From Gigaspora margarita (lineage: Eukaryota > Glomeromycota > Glomeromycetes > Diversisporales > Gigasporaceae), in contig WTPW01000151.1 in the NCBI GenBank assembly GCA_009809945.1, positions 221,929 through 285,928 on the forward strand: a stretch of DNA of 64,000 nucleotides, given 5' to 3'. Below are positions 56,988 through 64,000 of the stretch, one piece after another. The number at the start of each line of letters is the position of its first letter. Within the stretch, counting starts at the first letter, position 1. The notes under the pieces are model-generated. The model was not told where the DNA came from. It saw only the letters and a list, made by a program, of their open reading frames with translations, and did no database searches. The position numbers were made by a program, and so were the translations under genes.

Positions 56988-57611
56988 AGGACCGTGGGAA
57001 TTGCATCAATCAGATCAGATGATCTATTCTGATAAAAACAATGGAAGATGATGCCGACTAACATTTAATTTTGGCCGGAATTTACAACCATAATGCTGGC
57101 GGTTTATGTAATTGTGGTCAGATCGCAGAATTTTTGTAGTATTATCATTTTGCACGGACGGAATTGGTATTTTGTCACCGCAGAAAATCTCCGTCCCTGA
57201 ATATGACGCGTCTGAAGTCAGGTTATGTCGATCACCAAATCGAAAGAACGTAAACTTTAAGATATGGTGCAGACCTTTTTTATTTAATAATTGATAGCTA
57301 AAGACACGTATAAGTAAAGTTTGCGTTGAAATTTTTATTTAGAGGTCAAATTATGTGAGTGAAATATTGTGTTATTTACAAGGTTTATTTCGTTTTTCAT
57401 ACTTATTAGCTATGTTACATGATCTTGTGATTTAGTTGACCTGAACCGGTAATAGATGTAAATTTACGTTAGATTATAACAAGAAACGTGTCGGGCAAAT
57501 GCAGTGAGTTATGCGAAATATAATTAATTATTTTGTGTATCAAAATATTAGAATTGAATTTAGTGCAGGTAGTTTTATAGCAAATTAGTGTAATTTTTTT
57601 TTTTTTTTTTT

Positions 57612-57945
57612 AACTACTTAATACGGTAAATATATTCTTGCGAATTAAAACTTTCTCATGTTGCTAAAGATTATTTTACTCAAGCTTATTCATCAAAAGC
57701 AACAAAGTTCGGGCATTCTTAGATGAACTTTAAAACCCTTTATTTAAAGATTCTTTATTATTTTTTTAATTCCTATAATTTCACCACATCACCAGCAATA
57801 ACTTTCATAATTTCTAATTGACTTACTGTAAAAAAAAAATTCTATTATAAAGATTGCGAGTTATCGCGTTGACACAATATGTGTTAAGTTAGTTTGTATT
57901 ATTACATACTATATGTATTGAAATTAAGTCACTATTTCCATCATA
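57612..57945. other. AT-rich stretch without a recognised gene
   Basis: Sequence beyond the duplication end; nothing recognised. Confidence 0.4.
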
Positions 57946-57949
57946 ACTT

Positions 57950-58760
57950 GTAAAATTTTGTTACAAATTAGGGCGCAAATTTGCGGGATGTAATCTGCTT
58001 TTTTCTTTGGCAGTTTTCCGAAATGAAACTTAGAAATGATAGTCGGAAGTAATATTTTTAAATTATTGAATTATTTATATTGCATGTATACGGAATATAA
58101 ATAAGCGGACTGTTGAAAAATAAGGCCGGAAATCTCGGCATTTTACAATCGGTTTTGTGCGCAGTTATTGCTATGGTGATACACAGTATGCGATTAAATT
58201 GTTGGAATCATAGTCGTAAATTCTATTATAATTTATTGTGAAAATTTTGCTATGAAACTTGTTATCAAGATACGGAATTGCAGTTATGAATTCTCAATAC
58301 TATGATTTACTGTAAACAATTTTGTTGTAAATAATTTTTTTACAAACTCACTGACAATTGTGGTGCACATTATGCAGGGTAAGGTTGAGTTAGTTTTTGC
58401 ATTGGAATTACTATTAAGCTGTAAAAAAATCTTGCAAAACTTACTGACTATTGTAATGGCAGACAGTATTTAGTTTGTTTGTATTGGAAATATAGCCATA
58501 AATTCTATTAAAAAAATTTTGTTATGAAACTTACAAGATATTATGATACACGCAATACAGTCGTGATTTCTATCAGAATATAGCTGAGTCAGTTTGTTTT
58601 GAATTTGTGGTCATGACTTCTGTCATGATACACCATACAGTCTATTGCAATAACACAGCTTGTAGTTGATAGATTGCATTAGAATCAAGAGCCATGATTA
58701 CTATTGTTAAAATTTTGTTACAAGACTTAATTGCTATAGTATAGCACTGTGATTTTCATG
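57950..58760 (-). repeat. Satellite S1, inverted block
   Basis: Reverse complement of the 12.9-14.4 kb satellite: 'tgcattggaattac', 'aattttgttatgaaactta', 'gatacacaatac'-type and 'gaatcatgatttctatc'-type motifs repeat every 105-120 bp. Confidence 0.65.
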
Positions 58761-59158
58761 ATGATGATAGTTAAGAATTTTAGGATTCTAAATTACCTAA
58801 CTGTCATATTTTTTTTAATCAATAACGTTTATATTTATTCGAAATCTTCAAAATGGTTTTACATGAAAGCATGATCTGCAGAGGTACATCTTTTTGCAAA
58901 CCGCTATAAAATCATCATGCGCGCGATGCGATCTGTAATGATCATTATCACTTCATCATTATTGACCTAATTTAACTTCAATCTTTTTCCGCGATAAACT
59001 ATTTCATTCTTATAGTAGCTTCAATTGGTCATATGTTTAATTTGCTTTGGATTTCAAGTCCGCCACATTTCCTTTTTTGATTAAAACGTAGAAGATTCGG
59101 TAAAAAATTTTATTATCTTATTGAACTATCTTATTGAACTATCTGATTATCTGATCTA
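58745..59158 (+). repeat. Third, partial copy of the segmental duplication
   Basis: Matches 19915-20345 and 52270-52795 in direct orientation: 'aatcaataacgtttatattt', 'attcgaaatcttcaaaatgg', 'tttgcaaaccgctataaaat', 'aaaacgtagaagattcg' and 'gaactatctgattatctgat'. It stops at 'ctat' where 'tgtaacggttgaattagg' begins. Confidence 0.85.
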
Positions 59159-60200
59159 TTGTAACGGTTGAATTAGGAGAGCGATAAAACAGTATAGACA
59201 ATAGTGCCAATTTAAACTCCAACCGATTACGGAGAAGGGGGTATAAATATAATAATATATAGATTACAAGTATAATAAAGGTCAAATATGCAATACGCGG
59301 AGACCTAATGGATGATCAATCACTATATCACCACAATAATATAAAGACGCTGAGGCTGGTGATGCTAATATGGGGGATATCAATAAATTGATATTGATAA
59401 AATAATAATAAGATATGATATAGGTGGAAGGTGGGATCAATATGTGTATCACGGGGTTTAGGTAAGGTGATATTTAATCGAATTCCGATCAGGTGATATC
59501 AATAGGCGTAAGTTCAAGAATTTCCCGCAGGTGCAGGAGTTTAATTCGAAGGGCAAAATAAGTTCTAAATCTACTAGCAAGGGGAAGTAATATCTAAAAG
59601 AGACAATGTTTATCAAATATATTTCTACTAAAAGACTTTCACTATAGATCAATCGGTAGGCCGATATGGGTCACGTGTATAATTTCGAATTCGAGTCTTA
59701 ATAAAACCGCTTTTGAGGTTACGAGTCAATTCAGTCTGTCGAATTGAGTTACGAAAGGTTTATTAATGTTACAAGTCGAATTCAAAGATAAGTATATACT
59801 TTATTTCTTAAGTGATTATTATTTTTTCAGTGGATGGGAAACTTATTGAGCTTTATAAACTTCGAAGGTTTATATACATTTTGGATTATTACTGTGTGAA
59901 TGTGGTATTTGCAATGTATTCACAACATTTACTACGTTTTCGTGACAAATGCAACGTTTTCGTAATTAATACCGTGTTAACGTTGCATTTACTGCATTAT
60001 CACAGTGGTCCCAGTTTTCTTGCCTCTAAGCTACTTAGCCACATAAAAATTACTATTTTAGTATAACTAATTAAACATATTGTTTGGGAAATAATTATTA
60101 ATTTCCATAACATGGCGAAATTTAGAATAAAATAAAAAAAATAAAAGAAATAATATGAATAAAAATTTGAAGAAAGTTCTAGTCTATATATGTTAACGAA
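59159..60200. other. Stretch with GC-richer, possibly inserted sequence
   Basis: Begins with TGTAACGG at the break of the third duplication copy and has a TATA-like 'gggtataaatata' at 59229. This could be an LTR start, but I find no matching second end, primer site or gag/pol. A tRNA-like patch at 59645-59710 ('tagatcaatcggtagg', 'ttcgaattcgagtc') does not fold. Frames at 59458 and 59812 have no features. Confidence 0.35.
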
Positions 60201-60201
60201 T

Positions 60202-60650
60202 TTAATTCATTACATTTGCCTCCCCTGCTTGTTGAGCCCCTGCGAAACAATTAGTACCTAGTACTTCATCAATCTCTTGTTGAGCTAGAGATTGAGCTTC
60301 AGCTTGCAATATAGCGAAATCTTCTTGATATAATCTTTGGAGGACATAAGGAGTAATGGACCGAGCAGTATAAAGGTAAGAAGGGCCTCGGGCTCTATAT
60401 AAGTAATATGTTCATTGAGGCATAATTAGAAAATCCTTAAGCCTGCTCGAAGGCTCAATTAATTTCTTTACTAAATTTTTAGCTTCTTGGCTCCAAGCTT
60501 TTTCTCGCATTAGAGAGCCAAGAGAAAAATAGTGCGGCAATTGTGCAGCCTGCCCTCGTACATTCAGGTCTAATAAGGGCACAAATGTAGGTCATTCTTT
60601 CTTCCTAGGTATTACCCCAGGGTTCTTTAAGTAAATGTTCTCCAACTACA
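60202..60650 (-). pseudogene. Unidentified ORF with two in-frame TGA codons
   Basis: On the minus strand about 145 codons run from 'NIYLKNPGVIPRKKE', TGA, 'PTFVPLLDLNVRGQAAQLP', 'FSLGSLMREKAWSQEAK' and 'LKDFLIMPQ', TGA, 'TYYLYRARGPSYLYTARSI', to 'ILQAEAQSLAQQEIDEVLG', 'AGAQQAGEANVMN' and TAA (60202-60204). It is less AT-rich than its surroundings. Both stops fall inside otherwise good coding and could be CGA (Arg) or TGG (Trp) decayed to TGA. It could be a retroelement gag-like or other mobile-element protein; I do not recognise it. Upstream it is cut by the MITE end at 60657. Confidence 0.6.
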
Positions 60651-60656
60651 CCGTAA

Positions 60657-60780
60657 GGGCGCTGACAGATATTATGTAATATTTTTTTATCAAGGGGGTA
60701 CCCCCCTCCCCCCACATAAGACGATTCTGATTGGTCGATTTTAAAAAAAATTTTATCAAAATTTTATTAATTGATTATAA
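60657..60780 (+). mobile_element. MITE fragment, TIR GGGCGCTGACA
   Basis: Left end preceded by TAA, then the C-rich tract and 'tgattggtcga', resembling the element at 29848-30059. No right end was found before the satellite starts, so it is truncated. Confidence 0.6.
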
Positions 60781-62010
60781 TTTTGGGCTCTAAATAAACT
60801 TATTTAAAATGTAATTATATACTGAAATAATGTATTTTTGCATGCTGAGAACGTTTATTTAATGTCCAAAGTCATATTTCATTAGTAAAATTTTGCATAA
60901 TACAGAATTATTTATATTTTTATTAATAAAAATATGGAAAATTCTGCATTATACAAAATTTTACTAATGAATAATAAATTTGAGCTCTAAGTAAACTTGC
61001 TCAATACTAAAAAATACATTATCTCGGTATATATTCTTTTAATTTTCTTAATTTTTAAATAAAGATGAGCAAAAATGCATTTTTGATGAAAATTTACCAA
61101 TTTTACTCATCTATATTTAAAAAAATAAAAAAGTTAAATAATTATATACAAAAATCATGTAGAATTTAGTGCTAAACAAATTTAATTAGGGCCTTAAGTT
61201 ATAATTAATTAGTAAAATTTTGCATTATGCAGAATTTGCTATATTTTTATTAATAAAAATATAGAAAATTCTGCATCATGCAAAATTTTACCAATTAATT
61301 ATAACTTTGAGCCCTAAGTAAACTTGTTTAGCACTAAAAACTACATTCTGGTGGGATATAATTATTTAATTTTTTAATATTTGAAATAAAGATGAGTAAA
61401 AATAGTAAATTTTCATCAAAATGTAATATTGCTCATCTTTATTTGAAAATTTATTAAAATCAAATGAATATACACCGATATAGTGTATCTTTTGGTGCTG
61501 AACAAGTTTACTTAGAGCTCAAACTTAGAATACATTAGTACAATTTTGTATAATTCTGAATTTTCTATATTTTTATTAATAAAAATATAGAAAATTCCAC
61601 ATAATGCAAAATTGTACTAATTAATCATAACTTTGAGTTCTAAGTAAACATGTTCAGCATCAAAAAATACACTATATCGGCATATATTTTTTTTTAGACT
61701 TTTTTTAAATTTCAAAAAAGGTGAGCAATATTTCATTTTGATAAAAATTACCAATTTTACTCATCTTTATTTCAAGAATTGAAAAATTTAAATAATTATA
61801 TGCCAATAGGATGTAGTTTTTAGTGCTGACAAGTTTACTTAGAGCTTCAAGTTATAATTCATTAGTAAAATTTTGCATGATACAGAATTTTCTATATTTT
61901 TATTAATAAAAATATAGCAATTCAGCATCATGCAAAATTTTACTAATAAATTATAACTTTGACCCATAAGTAAACTTGTTCAGCACTCAAAAATATATTA
62001 TATATACTAT
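60780..62010. repeat. Palindromic satellite S2, about 327-bp period
   Basis: 'ctaagtaaacttg(c/t)t' occurs near 60983, 61315, 61640 and 61968, and its reverse complement near 61505 and 61832. Each unit has a hairpin centred on 'ttttattaataaaaata' with arms 'attttgcat(a/g)atacagaa' and 'ttctgcatcatgcaaaat', and a second one around 'gatgagtaaaat' and 'attttactcatc'. About 3.7 units. Confidence 0.85.
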
Positions 62011-62259
62011 TATAGTATATATTTGTATTTTATATAAATTTAATTAATACTCAAAATTTAATCTATTAGTAATTTTTTTTTTTTAATATTTAAGGTGAGA
62101 CCTTGCTCTTATCTTTATTAAATTTAATTGAAACTTTTTACAATACTGGAAAAACTTTCATTTTTTAAATCTAATACTAAGAATAAAAACTCAGACAATA
62201 CTGAAGTAAACTACAATACTTATCTGTGGTCTAAACCTACCAGAGTGGCCAAAGCTCAC

Positions 62260-64000
62260 CTAGATTTGTATATATGTAAAAATATCAGAAGGGTGTGTGG
62301 AGTATTTGATCCATTTAATAAGCCAAGTTTCTATTTTGAGCATGGAAATATGTGTTGTGGATTCATAGTCTTGTGTATGATTTGTTGACTGACTGATTGA
62401 ATTTAGAGAGATAGCTAGAGTTGGGTGTTGTAGATGTACTTGGTGATTTTGAGATCTGTCAATGCAGTATGGGATCCAGATATTTGTATAGATGAGATAG
62501 TTAATGTGTAGCAAAAGTTGAATAGTGAGTGTTCTTGCAGCTTTTTGCGATGTTGTATATTCACTTAGTGTATGAATAATATCAAGTGGAATGAGACCAG
62601 TTAGGGTAGAAAACAATGAGGGTTTGTTAGAAGAGTGATAAATTTGAAAACTATCAAGATGCATTATTTGGATATAGAGGTTATTAGCAGTTGATTGTGA
62701 AATATCCATTTTGTTAGGTTTGAGAACATGGTGCAGTGAATCTTCTATGATTTTTAGTATAGGTTCACAGGTTGGACATATAATCCAGTGTAATGCATAA
62801 CTTGCTTGTTGGCATAAGTGACATTTGTTGGAATATGAAGGGTTTCTTTTGTGTAAAATGTGAGGAGAGGGAAGATCATCCATAAGTATTTTGATTCTGA
62901 ATGATTTGAGAGTTGAGGACTGAAAGCTGTGTGCAAAATTTGAGATTTTTTGATTATTATTAATATAGAGCCAGGTTGCATTCCAGCATATATGCTNAGA
63001 GATTGTTGTCCATTGTTGAAATCAGTTTTGTGATTTCCAGAGTGCGAATATATGTGCATAGCATACTGTTCTAACACTGCGACGAATAGGAAGTTCATAG
63101 GAAGGTTGTCAATTGAGAGTGTAAATTGAGTATTGTAGATATTGTTGAAGTTAAAAAGAAGNTATGGNGCAATTTGGTGACTGTGTGCTCGTTGGTCTGC
63201 TTTGTTGTAGAATTCATTATCTTGATGTGCAGTGACTTTATAAAAAGTGATATTGAGATTATAGGATTTAATGAAATTTAGTAGAGTGTTNCAGATGGAC
63301 CCATAGGGAGTATTTAGAATGTTTAGAGATTGGGATATTGGCTTATTATTTGTGAGATTGTTATATTTAGAAATTACTNATTGGGAGTCTGTAAAGATTT
63401 GAATTGAGCAATTTCTAGGAGCAGTGATAATAGCAGATAGGATTGCTACTAGCTCAGCTTTGAAGGAACATGGCCAGAATTTAATTTTGCCTGGAAGTTG
63501 TGTGTAATAGTTTGATTTTCTAATTGTATCCAGTCAATTCCCATAGAACATTGGGAATTTCCCAGATTGAGAACTGATCCATCAGTATAGAATGTAAGTT
63601 CTGTTAGATTGCTGTTATGATTAGCGATAAGTTGTAAAGTATCTAGTGCAGTACTGGGGTGAAATATAGAAGAAATTTGAGGTATAGAGATAATAAGGTT
63701 TGGTGGTGATGGTATATATATAGGGTTTCTAATTGCAATTGAGTAGATGAGGTCAAGGTGATTTGCATTGAGGTTAATTGTTTTGTCTGGATTAAGTCTG
63801 CCAAAGAATTTTGTAGCATGACTTGTAGGTATAAGTATGGTACATTTGTTCGCAATAATATTGGAATTAAGTGAGCAATTAGTACATAGAGATGTAGTGA
63901 TAGAGGGAGTAGGATATAGGTGTGTAAATTGTGTTTCAATAGAGCTTTTCCAGTGTGTTATTAGTGTAAAGTCAGAGGTAGTTGGTNTGNGCCNTGCTTT
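62260..64000 (-). pseudogene. LINE C-terminal region: RNase H and zinc finger (runs off window)
   Basis: Minus strand, from 64000 downward. The open frame begins with 'HWKSSIETQFTHLYP', 'CTNCSLNSN' and 'HATKFFGRLNPD', then leads into RNase H: 'TFYTDGSVLNLGN' (about 63576), a frameshift, 'FKAELVAILSAI' (about 63445), 'IFTDSQ' (about 63381) and 'VTAHQDNEFYNKAD' (about 63193). All four acidic positions (D, E, D, D) and the His are visible. A second frameshift near 62880 leads to 'CHLCQQASYALHWIICPTC' (about 62765-62820), a C-x2-C...H-x3-C-x2-C zinc finger, and on to the stop at 62260. Frameshifts and Ns make this copy inactive, or the assembly faulty, here. Same family as 24395-26930. RT would lie beyond 64000. 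The antisense frame at 62128-62388 and the frame at 63643-63939 are shadows. Confidence 0.8.

Larger units (their letters stand above)
51427..57610. repeat. Segmental duplication, copy B
   Basis: Collinear with 19036-24380. Longer because of inserted hairpins at 53341-53795 and 53827-54304 and an extra stretch of about 150 bp at 57040-57200 upstream of the F-box gene. The right-hand T tract is longer here (about 57593-57611). Confidence 0.95.

Noticed and set aside
59645..59710. tRNA gene candidate (tagatcaatcggtagg ... ttcgaattcgagtc)
   Set aside because: No acceptor stem, and the T stem does not pair; at best a decayed SINE head.
59159..60120. LTR retrotransposon starting at TGTAACGG
   Set aside because: No second LTR, primer-binding site or gag/pol found in the window; kept only as an unexplained insertion.

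Overview
The window is a strongly AT-rich, repeat-dominated stretch of a eukaryotic draft assembly (N gaps at 16576-16812 and 49299-49934, scattered single Ns). Two intact F-box/LRR-type genes, a Sel1-repeat fragment, a kinase fragment with a Cys-rich leader (GHCNK, PAWCLSCDP), SWIM-type MULE transposase relics and a LINE family with AP-endonuclease, RT and RNase H point to an arbuscular mycorrhizal fungus (Glomeromycotina, Rhizophagus-like). That assignment is inference from family knowledge; no database search was run.

Layout. 0-6.5 kb: minisatellite, a poly(A)-tailed retroposon and a degenerate MULE transposase (minus strand) broken up by small TIR elements. 8.8-9.8 kb: Tc1/mariner-like non-autonomous element carrying a minisatellite. 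10-12.9 kb: Sel1 fragment, a tandem array of about 115-120 bp units with a TTAA-flanked MITE, kinase fragment. 12.9-19 kb: satellite and several MITEs. 19.0-24.4 kb: segmental duplication copy A with an intact F-box gene (minus) and a small broken gene (plus). 24.4-27 kb: degenerate LINE (minus). 27-35 kb: retroposons, MITEs and a 0.54-kb hairpin. 35.7-48.3 kb: pieces of a broken multi-exon gene (minus, transposase-like C-terminus) separated by at least nine insertions, including palindromes of about 1 kb. 48.3-51.3 kb: MITEs, a palindromic minisatellite and a purine-rich array. 51.4-57.6 kb: duplication copy B with a second intact F-box gene and two inserted hairpin elements, one carrying inverted telomere-like repeats. 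57.9-62 kb: satellite, a third partial copy of the duplication, a broken unknown ORF and a palindromic satellite. 62.2-64 kb: LINE RNase H region (minus), running off the end.

Only the two F-box genes look intact. Everything else coding is broken. The most informative features are insertions whose target-site duplications can be read directly, one removing itself in silico from an exon in frame, and in-frame TGA codons that look like CGA-to-TGA decay.
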